Assembly (NCBI GenBank): GCA_016165875.1
Contig: JABBOT010000010.1
Span: 13,107,357 to 13,171,356, forward strand
DNA: 64,000 bases
Source: Acanthopleura granulata
Taxonomy: Eukaryota > Mollusca > Polyplacophora > Chitonida > Chitonidae
Reading direction: 5' to 3'
Below the pieces are notes generated by a model that saw only the letters and a program-made list of their open reading frames with translations, ran no database searches and was not told the DNA's origin. Positions 24,111 to 35,900 of the stretch are shown one piece after another; position 1 is the stretch's first letter, and every line of letters begins with the position of its first letter. A program made the position numbers and the translations under genes.

Positions 24111-24840
24111 GCATGCAAGTTTTGATGATAAACAACATGTATTCAATAAATTGTGGTGAAAGTGAGAGACTTTTGATGGTAAATAACAATAAATATTTAC
24201 CTGTGAGAAAGCGAGGAAGTTTTGATGGTAAATAACAATAAGTATTCACCTGTGATGAAAGTGAAGGAGTGTTGATGGTAAATAACAATAAATATTTGCC
24301 TGTGATGAAAGTGAGGGAGTGTTGATGGTAAATAAGAATAAGTATTCACCTGTGATGAAAGTGAAGGAGTGTTGATGGTAAATAACAATAAATATTCACC
24401 TGTGATGAAAGTGAGGAAGTTTTGATGGTAAATAACAATAAGTGTTCACCTGTAATGAAAGTAAGGGAGTGTTGATGGTTAATAACAATAAATATTTGCC
24501 TGTGATGAAAGCGAGGAAGTTTTGATGGTAAATAACAATAAGTATTCACCTGTGATGAAAGTGAAGGAGTGTTGATGGTAAATAACAATAAGTATTCACC
24601 TGTGATGAAAGTGAGGAAGTTTTGATGGTAAATAACAATAAGTTTTCACCTGTAATGAAAGTAAGGGAGTGTTGATGGTTAATAACAATAAATATTTGCC
24701 TGTGATGAAAGTGAGGAAGTCTTGATGGTAAATAACAATAAATATTCACTTGTGATGAATGTGAGGGAGTTTTGACGGTAAATCACAATACATATTCACC
24801 TCTGATGAAAGTGTAGGAGTTTCGCTGGTAAATTGCGATA
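24111..24840. repeat. 50-bp minisatellite derived from an exon end plus splice donor
   Basis: Units begin (plus strand) TGTGATGAAAGTGAGG and recur in exact 50-base steps at 24,251 through 24,751, with two further units at 24,152 and 24,202 (the latter lacking one base) and a partial one before. The step at 24,801 is the coding exon itself: its last 40 bases align to the unit at roughly 33 of 40 positions. Units at 24,351-24,500 recur at 24,551-24,700, a 200-bp higher-order period. Most units carry CAG|gtgaa or CAG|gtaaat on the minus strand. Confidence 0.95.
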
Positions 24841-24983
24841 ACTGTCAGTGATGTCCACCAGCATTATGTCACCAAACTGCTTTATTTCTTCTGAGATCTT
24901 ATTGCTTTCTTGCTTTACTCTCTCTGTCCAGCTCTGAAATCGCTTCTCTCTGCTGGAAATATGCTGCTGTAACCCTACTTTAT
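24800..24983 (-). CDS. B3GALNT2: B3GALNT2-like exon ending in a minisatellite founder sequence
   Basis: A 184-bp exon (2 + 180 + 2 bases) from acceptor tttattgcag to donor CATCAGAG|gtgaat. It encodes a helical charged stretch (SWTERVKQESNKISEE) and then IMLVDITDSYRNLPAKLLHF. The V-D-x-x-D-x-Y-R-N-x-P-x-K-L-L segment is the conserved start of the glycosyltransferase domain in GT31 and matches B3GALNT2 closely. Read-through past the donor meets TGA at once (AGG TGA), so splicing here is essential. The last 40 or so bases of the exon, with the donor, are the founder or terminal unit of a 50-bp tandem array filling the start of the next intron. The phase at the 5' end requires a preceding exon of length 3n+1 that I did not find. 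Confidence 0.9.
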
Positions 24984-26119
24984 CTGCAATAAACAATATA
25001 AGTGTTTCGATAAAGCTAAACCTTGAATAAATTCATGTTCTCACCACAATATGACTGAAATACTGTCTATATGGCCTTAAATCATAATCATTCTTTCATT
25101 CATTCCGTAAATTCAACCAGTGGAATATAATTTAAGATACACAATTAATTTAACCAAAACATAATTTGCACCGTTTGTCACGACCCCCCAGGCACTGTTC
25201 AGCTACAGGCGACGGAACAGAAGAACTTGACAGAAATGACAACCTGACAAGATCAGAGAAAATTCCATTTGTATTCTAAACATCCATCATACAATGCATT
25301 TTTGAGGATTTAAGGTAAACATATGGAAAATACTTGGTACTTCGGTATATCAATATAGACAGTGATGACTTAACAGTGACCTATCCTTTGGCAATGACAT
25401 AGTCACCCAATCTGCTCGTATAAATGTAACCAATTGGACAAGCCGAAACATATGGAAAATATGTTAATGTATAAAGCAGTGACCAATAGTGAACTTCTCG
25501 TTGGCAGTGACAGTCAGAAAGCCTGCAGGGACGGATGGGATCAGTAGACTGTGGTCATTAGACGATTAAACTTTAGCATGATAGCCTGATAGTCCAGGCC
25601 AGGAAGCCACAATGCCCCAAGCACTGCTTCTTCGTGAAACATCAAAGCCAAACAGTGTTGTGGCAAGAGAAGAAAGTCTGCTCAGAAGTCCACACGGCAA
25701 CTGTACACTGCCCTGTAACCTTTACATGTGCCTTCAGGGAACACCAATTATCGCATCACATTGACGCTAAGTATGGTGTGAATATGAGGAAAACTGAACT
25801 ACGCACAACAATCTTACCATGAATAGAAAACATGAAAGAGACCACAGAAGTCTGTCCACATTCAGCAAAGGGTGAAGAACAGTGTTGCTGTAACAAGGAA
25901 ACACGAGCGTATGTTACAACCTAATTACATATATAAAACCTTCAGAGATAACAGAAAAAATTACAAGTTACACATTAATTGCAAATGAATGAAACTTGAA
26001 ATATGTACTACATTAGCTAATCAAACAAATCTTTTATATACTCTGATAAAGTGATACCAGTGTGAAATGGGATTGAATAGAAACGGAACTATTTCGAGGA
26101 CCATGATGTGTTGAAAACA

Positions 26120-26265
26120 GGTCAATACAGTTGGAAACAAGAGTTCAGGTGAACACAATATACACCAGAACAAATACATGCATTTGAAACATATTAAGAA
26201 ATACCGACAGCACTGTGAGGAGTATAAACTGTGAGGTAAAGTGCTTCATGGGGTTTGATGAAAAG
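26120..26265. repeat. Dispersed repeat, copy 1 of the 5' part
   Basis: The block with 'CAGGTGAACACAATAT' and 'CATTTGAAACATATTAA' matches 50,930-51,075 ('GAGGTGAACACAATAT', 'CATTTGAAACGTATAAA'). In both places satellite units follow a few hundred bases downstream, so this is the flank of one dispersed element family. Confidence 0.65.
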
Positions 26266-26589
26266 TACACATAAAACAGTGAGTTTGGAAAGAAATGGTT
26301 CCAAAAATATGTGTACGTGAATTACAGTTCTCCCCCTGTTACAAGGAAGTTGCCATGGTAGTATATAGACAGATGTCCATCGTCACCTCTGTTTGTCGCC
26401 TCTGTATCTATGTATTTGTCTTGTTCCAGGCAGCTCCTGGTAGCGCCAAAGCTCTTGCACTAAGTAGATTGACTGCTGTCAAAAAAAATGAGCAAGAGCT
26501 TGGGAGCAACCTGGAGCTACTATTCGCCAAGAAAATGAGAATGGACAAGAGTTGCAAAACATTTCTGCATATCTAAGTGTCAACCAGAA

Positions 26590-27920
26590 ATTGAAAATTA
26601 TATGTGGAAAATAATTGCCCTGACATGATATCATGTCTAATTATAAAGTACAATATGTATGATAATGGCAATCTACTTCCCATGGTAATTGTGAAAATCA
26701 ACTGGGGTGAGTTGCAATACACTGTCACCAAGAATTAAATTCAATATGGAAAACAACTGGCGTTCTGGCAGGGATCACCATCAAGTCATACCCATTAATA
26801 TACCAGTTACTGGGAAATGGGGATCTACTTACCATGTCTATCACAGAAATGGAACAAATGTGAAATGTGACTCATCATTACATCTGTATCTATACATCCA
26901 ACAAATATGAACACTCCATGTACAAAACAACTGGAGTTGTCACATCTATTTATAAAGTATACGTAAGGATAAGGACAATCTAGTTACCACTGCAACAGTG
27001 AAAACTGACAAATGTGAGTCATGACATATTGTAATATCTGTATCTACATATCCAACCAGAATTAAAACTAAACATGCCTCAAGTCCATACCTAACTCTAC
27101 AGGATATATCAGGGAAATAGCAGTCTGGTTACCATGACAACCACGGATTTGGAAAATGCCAGTAACAACACCTCGACATCTGTGTATCTACGTATCCACC
27201 AAAATTTAAAACTGCACCTGGAAAACAATTGGGAGTCGTAGCCTGGACACCTAGTCAAATCTATTAATACAGTATCTATACAGAAAATGGTGATCTGGTC
27301 ACCATAGCAACCACAAACATAAAAAAAAAAAGTGAGTTGCGACACATGAGCAATTCTGCATCCATGCATCCAACAAAAATCAAAACTGCACTTGGAAAAC
27401 AACTGGAGTTGTTGACCCGACATGAAATCATATGTGCATAGAGATATGTGAGTCGCGACACATCGCCTAATCTACATCTAAGTGTGCAAAAAGAATCAAA
27501 ACTAAGTATCGAAAACAAATGGAGTTTGTCACACGAAGTGACATCTATCTATACAATATAGATATAGGGTAAAAGATGACTGGTTACCATGGCAACCACA
27601 GAAGTGGGTAAGTGAGTATCCACCAAACATAATAATGCCCGTGGAAATCTATTTAAGATATTGTCCATACATGAAGTCATGTATTTATACATTATATAGG
27701 AGGGAAATGGCGATCGGGTTACCAAGGCAACCACAGAAATGGACAAATGTAAGTCAAGGCACATCATCCCACCTGTATATATGTATCCATCAAAAATTAA
27801 AATCATACGTGGAAAATATATTTGAGATATAGCCCAGACATGAATACAGACCGACAGGTGGACAGAGGAACAAAATCGCTATACTATCATACGACATCAT
27901 GGCAGGTGTATAAAAACTGT
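26590..27920. repeat. Diverged satellite, ~135-170-bp units with X-box-like palindromes
   Basis: A recurring order of motifs is seen: a GGTTACCATGGCAACC-like palindrome, 'GGACAAATGTGAGTC', 'ATCTGTATCTACATATCCA', 'GGAAAACAACTGGAGTTG'. Palindrome positions are about 26,831, 26,977, 27,128, 27,298, 27,583 and 27,718. The copies are too diverged for open frames to mean anything. Parts of the same element occur at 50,930-51,590. Confidence 0.75.
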
Positions 27921-28204
27921 CACCACACCAAGCAAGGCAGAACAGTTACTTCACCTATTTATTTACTTCATTGATTGACTGATACATTCCAGTGTGAAAA
28001 TCAAGTTCTGCATATAATGCCATTCTTAATGCCTAAATGTTCACCACATTATTTTCTCAAGGCCTTTATCTGAATAATCAACATAGGGAAAGGTGGGATG
28101 CTAAATGGCACAAACAAGACTCTTCAAACAAAACTCTTCAGCAGGCAGAATATTTCACAATGGGATTTGGAAGAATCAACGAAAGAATCTTCTTGTTACC
28201 TTAG

Positions 28205-28530
28205 GCTTGTTGGATTTTGAAGAAAGCTCTATTGTTGGACTTTGGACAAAACTCAAAATTGCAGAATTTTGGACCAACCTCTGTTCTGTAGCATTTGAAT
28301 AATTTGAACAGATTTCTATATTGTTGAACACATCTCTGTATCACTGAACAATGTCTAGAACTCTGTACTCTTGCATGCTGGACAAAACTCTGCATTTTTG
28401 GACTGTGGACAGAACCGTATTGTTGGGCCTTTCACAGAACTCTGCATTCTTGGAAATTGGACTGATCTCTGCTTTACTGGGCTTTGGGCACAACCGTGTA
28501 CTGTTGAGCTTCAGACAGAACAACATAATA
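28205..28530. repeat. Degenerate ~30-bp tandem repeat
   Basis: Variants of 'GGACTTTGGACAGAACTCTG' recur about every 25-35 bases with many changes (near 28,235, 28,265, 28,380, 28,400, 28,455). Overlapping frames on both strands here follow from the repeat. Confidence 0.55.
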
Positions 28531-28590
28531 CTATTCTTCTATCTGCCATACAGAGGTCAGTTTAGACTGTGGAGCATATCTGCAATGTAT

Positions 28591-28622
28591 ACATGTGTGT
28601 GTGTGTATATATATATATATAC
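28591..28622. repeat. (TG)n(TA)n microsatellite touching a splice donor
   Basis: About eight TA and five TG steps. On the minus strand the run begins with the intron's own first bases, gtatatat, directly after the exon at 28,623. Confidence 0.9.
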
Positions 28623-28733
28623 CTGATCAAACTGAATGACTCCTCCAGCAGTGTTCAGCTCTGCTACATGCGGAATCATCTCAATCTCATCAACTTCAGG
28701 GCTACAGGACAAAGAAATCCGACCTTCAAAGAA
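28623..28733 (-). CDS. B3GALNT2: B3GALNT2-like exon, mid-protein FEG segment
   Basis: A 111-bp exon of exactly 37 codons, phase 0, from acceptor gtctgttgcag to donor GATCAG|gtatat. It begins FFEGRISLSC and ends NTAGGVIQFDQ. The vertebrate protein has F-E-G-x-I about 40 residues before the segment homologous to the next known exon, and a G-G-V motif at matching distance, so I place this exon upstream of 24,983. A UGA in the same frame just 5' of the acceptor supports the border. The donor runs straight into a (TA)n(TG)n microsatellite. Similarity is lower than for the catalytic exons, in line with this region being variable in the family. Confidence 0.65.
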
Positions 28734-30383
28734 CTGCAACAGACGAGGTACTCAAAATATTATAACTTCCTGCAGCCAAATTGGAACACATTAATTTAGC
28801 AGCTTACAATGCACTACAAATACACTTTGACCATCATCGAACATTTAATCCCCTGCAGTTGAAACGGAACAAACTGATAAAACATTGTGCAATGCACTAT
28901 GAATAATCCTTGGCCATCACTGGCCATGTCATTTCCTCAAGTCAAAATGAACCAAACAAGAAACAAAAGGAAAAAACAGAAACAAAAAACAAGAACATAA
29001 AACAAAACAACACATGATTAAAATCATCAATCCACACAATACATTCTCTCTGACATGAACACATTTCACAAGGACTGTCTTCAGAATTAACAGGAAACAC
29101 AGCCCACACTTAATCTCTATTTCACCCCGTGACCTTAATACCCTGTTGTCACACTATGACCAAGCTCTGCCATAAGCTTAGCTCACAATCAGCTTGTCCA
29201 CAATCAGGCAAACTTGAGTTATTAGATAACTACATGTAATAGGTGTTATGAGACAAACAGTGTTTAATTAAATGTACAAGGGAGCAAGCACAAATGAATG
29301 TAAGAAGCCAAAACAGCTCTGCCACTTCCACAATGAATATATATTTTATTTTTGCCAGGCAGCTTTACCAACATCTTCAAAAAGCCTCAATCCACATACA
29401 TGATCACTGACACAAACACATTTCCCAACAGGTGTGCTCAGAATTAATCGAAAATACAGCCCCAATTTCGTCTCTATTTCAAAACATGACCTCCATCCCT
29501 GTCCCCTCAAATTAGCTTCTTGTGAACATGTGTGGCTTCACAACGCTTGTCTCTGTGGACGATTTAATCAAGGGGAGAAAACTCATCTAATGCCGTTGGG
29601 GAACACTGCATCATTATTGCTTAAACTTGTAACGGAACAGTGCAGTGGTTTTGTGAATGGATCATTTCACACAATTGAGACAAACATCTGTAGTTATATA
29701 ATAAACGGGCTGATCATTTGTGAAATGGCCTGGCCACTTCAGTTCTACAGGATAACCGGCTGTTCATGGATATGCTTCAACAGGCAATATTTTCCCGGAC
29801 GTTCCAACAAAGTGATGGTCACCTAATGCAATTGGTGTTGTGACAGCTGCTATAAATTCCAACCCTAAAAATACACTTGTAAGATAAGCCATTGCCGTTG
29901 TTTAACAATCAAGGTAATGGGATCTGGGAACAATCCGTCTCTGGATCTTTTCCCCCAGCTCACAGGTACACATTCACATATGCTGTAAAGGGTTGTCAGC
30001 AGGCAGCGATGGTCCAAGATATCAAGAAAGCAGCAGACATTTCCCGGCTTTAATTGATTCAAGCAATTTGACTATCAACAGCAATTTCCGTTGCAGTTTA
30101 TCATCCCTAATAAATCCATTTACCAGATTATAATCTGAATGTCATGGAGTCACGAAAAGAACTGATGAAATGCATATGGCAAACAATTAACCCAACCAAT
30201 CACGTATCACTAAAACAATTGACCTGTCCACTGATGATACAAATATTTCTACTATTACAATTCAAAATATGGTTTTTTGGAATCCAGATAAATCACAGAT
30301 ATTTGCAAAATTGTTATACTTGTTATATATAACAAAATAGAGACAAATTCAAGACATTTGAAATACTGCAACATTTACTATAC
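28734..30383. other. No gene recognised; local duplication
   Basis: A block at 29,033-29,165 is repeated, diverged, at 29,390-29,515 (shared 'CTGACA.GAACACATTTC', 'CAGAATTAA', 'CACAGCCC', 'TCTCTATTTCA'). The long plus-strand frame over the second copy (29,434-29,826) shows no recognisable domain. No exon for the missing part of the B3GALNT2-like protein was found. Confidence 0.5.
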
Positions 30384-30454
30384 CTTGCCATTAAAGGGAC
30401 TTGAGTCATTGCACAAACAAACACCAGCAGGAAAATAAAATATACACACAACAT
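30384..30454 (-). CDS. Possible signal-anchor first coding exon
   Basis: An ATG in good context (A at -3) opens 23 codons with a strongly hydrophobic run (FIFLLVFVCA) and then a donor GGCAAG|gtatag. This is what the N-terminus of a type II Golgi or ER glycosyltransferase looks like, and it lies upstream and on the same strand as the B3GALNT2-like exons. Against the link: only 1.6 kb separates it from the exon at 28,733, and I found no exons there for the roughly 200 residues the family has between the anchor and that exon. It may belong to another transcript, be a secretory signal of another gene, or be chance. Confidence 0.3.
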
Positions 30455-31214
30455 CTTGCTGCTGATAACTTGTGTGGCCGGTGGGCAGCCCTGCTACGGC
30501 CCTATCCATCACTCAAACATCTCCCACGGTAGACATGCCTCCAATGCATAAACCCCAATGACCAAACCACAACACAATTAGGTTATCAATCTGTAAGGGC
30601 ACATGGATGACATGAGATTACAACTGTGCCGTATGCTGTGTACTATTCCTTCAACAGACAACAAGCTGTCTTTCGAGAAAATGTCTTGAACTCTGAAGAA
30701 TTTCTTTCAAGCATTGAGTTCTGGTAGTTTTTGCTATGTTGATGCACCCGTCAAACAATGGAACAAATAAAACACTGTGAGAACATCAATGTAGCAATTA
30801 ATTTCATGAACAACAACGATGCTGAAGTCAATTAGTTTTTCAGCTACACGTATTTTCCTCAAACACTCACACTGCTTGACATATACAATGAGACAACTGA
30901 TCGCAAACAGGTGTGTATCAATTCACGATTAAGCCAATCCATTAGCAAAGGGCATTAAAATGTGAACAAACAGAAAACAAATGGCATGGCTATGGATCAC
31001 AAGTTAATATAAAAGAATGCACAGATAGATTTCACTACCGTATAAAATATTAACAAAACATCATTGTAACATTAATCACCGTTGGGCCATAATACCACAA
31101 GATATTTGGCACTCTTTGTGATGGCTTCAGAGGATAGTCCACAGACTGTCATAGAAATAGCATTGCAATAAAAAAGTAATAATTATGTGAAGAAAACATA
31201 TCAGAATGAAACTT

Positions 31215-32489
31215 GATCTGCAACCTAATGACCACACTGACATCACACGCACAACCTAACGACAACACGCACAAACTAACGGCCACAATGACATCACATG
31301 CACAACCTAACGATCACACTGACATCACACGCACAACCTAACGGCCACACTGACACCACACGCACAATCTAACAGCCACACTGACACCACACGCACAACC
31401 TAACGGCCACACTGACAACACACGCACAACCTAACGGCCACATTGACATCACACCCACAACCTAACGGCCACACTGACACCACACACACAATCTAACGGC
31501 CACACTGACACCACACGCACAATCTAATGGCCACACTGACACCACACGCACATCCTAACGGCCACACTGACACCACACACACAATCTAACGACCACACTG
31601 ACACCACACGCACAACCTAACGGCCACACTGACATCACACGCACAACCTAACGGCCACACTGACATCACACCCACAACCTAACGGCCACACTGACACCAC
31701 ACGTCCAACCTAACGAAGACAGTGACACCACACGCACATCCTAACGGCCACATTGACACCACACACACAATCTAACGACCACACTGACACCACACGCACA
31801 ACCTAACGGCCACACTGACACCACACGCACAACCTAACGGCCACACTGACACCACACGCACATCCTAACAGCCACACTGACACCACACGCACAACCTAAC
31901 GACCACACTGACGCCACACACACAATCTAACGGCCACACTGACAACACACGCACAACCTAACGGCCACACTGACACCACACGCACAATCTAACGACCACA
32001 CTGACACCACACGCACAATCTAACGACCACACTGACACCACACGCACAATCTAACGACCACACTGACAACACACGCACAACCTAACGGCCACACTGACAC
32101 CACACGCACAATCTAACGACCACACTGACACCACACGCACAATCTAACGACCACACTGACACCACACGCACAATCTAACGACCACACTGACACCACATGC
32201 ACAACCTAACGGCCACACTGACACCACACGCACAACCTAACGACCACAATGACATCACACGCACAACCTAACGACCACACTGACATCACACGCACATCCT
32301 AACAGCCACACTGACACCACACGCACAACCTAACGACCACACTTACACCACACGCACAACCTAACGACCACAATGACATCACACGTCCAACCTAACGACC
32401 ACACTGACACCACACGCACAACCTAACGACCACACTGACACCACACACACAATCTAACAACCACACTGACATCACACGCACAAACCATG
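31215..32489. repeat. 31-bp minisatellite, about 40 copies
   Basis: Units of the type CACACTGACACCACACGCAC followed by AACCTAACGGC recur every 31 bases for almost 1.3 kb. The plus strand is nearly free of runs of G and is A+C-rich throughout, a strong strand asymmetry. Variants at four or five positions (GGCC/GACC, CACC/CATC/CAAC) are shared between distant units, so higher-order blocks exist. Confidence 0.97.
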
Positions 32490-32849
32490 CAGCCATTATT
32501 TTGTCAAAAATGGTCAAAATTTCAAGACCCTCCCAAACAATATCTAACTTGTCATGATGGACCCAGGGATATGTATCAGTTAAATATGACCAATATTTGA
32601 GAAAAGAGAGCTTCTAAAAATTATAAACTGTAGTTTCCATCAATTTGTTTCCAGGTGACAAAGTTGGCTTGATTGTGATAGGCTCATTCGTCTTGGGGTT
32701 CAATTAATTATCAGGAAAGTTTTGTCAACAAAAGTATCATTGTAAGGCTTTTGGATGTATGTGCATTTGGAAGAATATTTTTACAGTCAAATTATAGGTG
32801 AATTCAACAAAATAATTATTATTACCAATTATTATATAGATATTCACAT

Positions 32850-32944
32850 GAGATGAAGCTGTACCTCCGAGATGAAGCTGTACCTCCGAGATGAAGCTGT
32901 ACCTCCGAGATGAAGCTGTACCTCCGAGATGAAGCTGTACCTCC
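32850..32944. repeat. 19-bp tandem repeat, 5 identical copies
   Basis: GAGATGAAGCTGTACCTCC occurs five times head to tail with no differences, implying very recent expansion or ongoing slippage. Confidence 0.97.
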
Positions 32945-35900
32945 GAACCGAAAGAACTCGATTGTCCGTGGTTTTCAAACACTACGCACATCTACGCTGC
33001 TGACTGTTCCTCTTCCAACACAACACCAAAACCTTTGTTGGATTAAAACTTTTTTTTCTGTACAGCTCGCTAACCTTAAGGCTTGCGCGGCTTAAATCTG
33101 TGAGACCAATTACCTGCATACCTTGTATCCTAGACCGGTGTTTATTTATTCTGATCACAGAATGGCAATGTGCTTTCAGTCACGCTTCAGTTCACATGGG
33201 GAGCACTTTCAAAACGACATTCCTTTTTTTCAGATATCAGCTCATAAAAATGCATTAACCCGCTATAGATGAGGATTAAAGTCAGTTACCGTGGCATCCT
33301 TTTTTTTTCGTAATTATTATCAAAGAAAGCCTTATATCTGGATCATAGGATACGACAGATTTTACACTGGAAAGCAAAGCAAGCCCCTTTAACAGCAAGA
33401 TTCTCTGAGACCGAAGACCAATCCATTATACCACCATTTAGCTTCATTCAAAACATGGCTAAACTTGACTCAAATGTGGACTATGTAGAGGAGAGGAGTA
33501 GATTATGCTCAGGAGATAAGATGTGAAGTGAAGTGAGCAAGGCTATAAACGTCACTTTTTTAAACGCTTCTATTAAACTGTCTGTTCGTTTTCTGATTGA
33601 ATTGTGGTGTATCCATGTTTTTACACATCCACAGAACAATCAATTTTATTGCGAAAAAATTGCGTTTTTGTGGAATATTGATGAAAACAAGAATTCAGTT
33701 TCTCAACAGACACTCTGTGATATTTATTTGTTCTCATCGCTGCAAAAACTTATCATTAGCACAAGCACATATATATACGTGTGTGTGTGCTTGAGCTAAA
33801 GATAAGTAATAAGTATATAAAAACCAAAGAATTTTCCTTAAAGTAATGCCTTTGCACTTTAAATGACTTTGTTCAAAACCAAGCAAAAATACATGCATGT
33901 TGGTACTGAAGAGGAGCGTGATCAAGCCTGGTAATCAACGGTCAAATTATGAAATACTCCACAATATTATAACATATCAATTTAATACCTCACAGTGGTA
34001 ACAGCATAATCTAAGCTGGTTTCATATTTAAGAGGGAATAAAGACAAACTGCACAACCTTAAAAGTTCTTTTTAATTCAAATATAATATGAGAAGGCAGC
34101 TATGTCAGATTTTAATACAGATTGTCATGATGGAATTTTTACATATTGCATCATGTCACATCATCACTATCACAGCTATGTAACACTTTCGCTACACCAG
34201 AGGGCTTTGGCATCTTTCGTGGGTAATTCAAGTTCTGTTCAAAAGCATGTAACTTTGTTCGCCCATATAGTTGCCAGAGCAGAAGGAGTAGTCCGTCAGA
34301 GTGTCCGTCTTAAGTGTGCAAGGCAGAATTCATATCACATGATGACTTTACATCAACTTAAAAACAAAGTAGCAGGTTGTGAGAGATTTCATTGGATGAC
34401 CCAGTTTAAGAGGTCGGACCGGTTGTAGCATTGGTGAAGAGGTGAAGGACTCTTCAGTAGCAAAAGGGGAAAAGAAACCTTGACATAGTGAAGGTGCTAT
34501 ATCATGGTGTCTGAAGAAACTGAAAGTTTAGCTGCACTGGAATAAAAGCTGATTTCTGGTATTTTTTACTGTGATTAAAACAGAAGACCGAGGCACTATG
34601 ATGGACTTTTTTGTGTCATAAATTGAACAAGCTGAAGCACAGTGACGTCACCGACTGATGACTATACTGGTACAATGCATCACTGAGAACGTGGACTGCT
34701 ACGTACAGACCAAGCAATTTCATGGAATGCAATACAAACATGCACACTAAGACTTCTCAACCTTAATAGGTGTTACTGATAATTAATGTTGAGCAGATCA
34801 CATCACGCACTGACTTTCCTGTACTGACTTTCCTATACAGATTTCTACATATAAATTAATGTACCTTTATGAAAACACACGCAGTGTGCTCAGTAGAGCT
34901 TTCACCGGTGTGCATCTGGCAGACTAGACAGACGCTAGCTTTGAGCACTTCTAATAGTGTGAAATGTCCGAACATGAATGCAGAAACAGAAGACAACCTC
35001 TTGAAAGGATACACATGATCAGTTAATTACTTTGATCTAAATCATAGAATTCTTCCAACACCTGGAGAAATTATGTTCTGCCACACGAGAAAGATAATCA
35101 CAGCCATTTCTTTCTACAGGTAATTAATATCCTAACGTTTTCCGACCACAATTCAAGCATTTCTTTTACTTTTAGCTTAATTAATGCAACTTTGAACAAT
35201 TCACGCAACATAGCTTAGACACTTAGCTACACTCATATAACATGGTTGAATCATTGGTCTTTACCAATTCACAGGCCTACACATGAATTAAAAACACCTA
35301 ATTTGCCGATAAACAATATTTCAAATGTGAGTGAAAAAAACTGCGATTAAATCTCCACTTTTTCTATAGAGCATGGTAAATTTATCTTCATATCTATGGA
35401 CCAATCATCTTTTTTTTAATCATGTGAAACACAACTATTACAGCTACAAAGCCAAGCTGAGTATTAGCTAATGTTAGATATTGCCAAGAAAACGTATACT
35501 GACTTGTAACACACACTCTCTCTGCTAAGTGTTTAAGGCACAATTTGTTCCCTTCATGTCAAAATTAGAGTAAAGAAAAAGGATAAATGCAATTTCTATA
35601 AAAACCAAAAAAAAAAAAAATTGACCAACTAATGCCTCCATGATGAGAATTTCAATCAGGTCTTCACCGCGACGGGGAGAATGTATGTACACATGATGTG
35701 GAAGACCTATCTACAACAGTTCTGCATTCTCAGGGGAGAGAAGGAGAGGGATACAAAATTCCTACCCCAACGTGGTGCATTATGTATTAAGGCAAGCTGC
35801 GAACAGGAAACAATGTAGCAGAGGCTGAATTGAAGCCTGGCTATGATACTATCAACCTTAGCTCCACAGGAAGCTGAAATTACCCGGCAATCTCTTAGAG

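Noticed and set aside
24103..24749. Several minus-strand frames with LPSKLPRFHH-type repeats as a repeat protein
   Set aside because: They are translations of the 50-bp minisatellite in three frames; the unit is not a multiple of three and the resemblance to the exon is explained by its origin from that exon.
25575..25735. Minus-strand open stretch ending GLSGYHAKV as the missing exon before 24,983
   Set aside because: The only nearby donor is weak and would leave the wrong phase; similarity to the family is confined to two glycines and a tyrosine.
27109..27806. Overlapping minus-strand frames of 80-104 codons
   Set aside because: They follow the diverged satellite units; the recurrent VVAMVTR-type peptide is the X-box palindrome translated.
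29720..29827. Minus-strand exon reading VTITLLERPGKYCLLKHI, as the missing B3GALNT2 middle part
   Set aside because: Phases would fit, but the donor is poor and the match to the family is only a few residues, no better than chance.
31215..32489. Regular ~31-bp repeats as a CRISPR array
   Set aside because: Units are head-to-tail without unique spacers, and the window is clearly eukaryotic.
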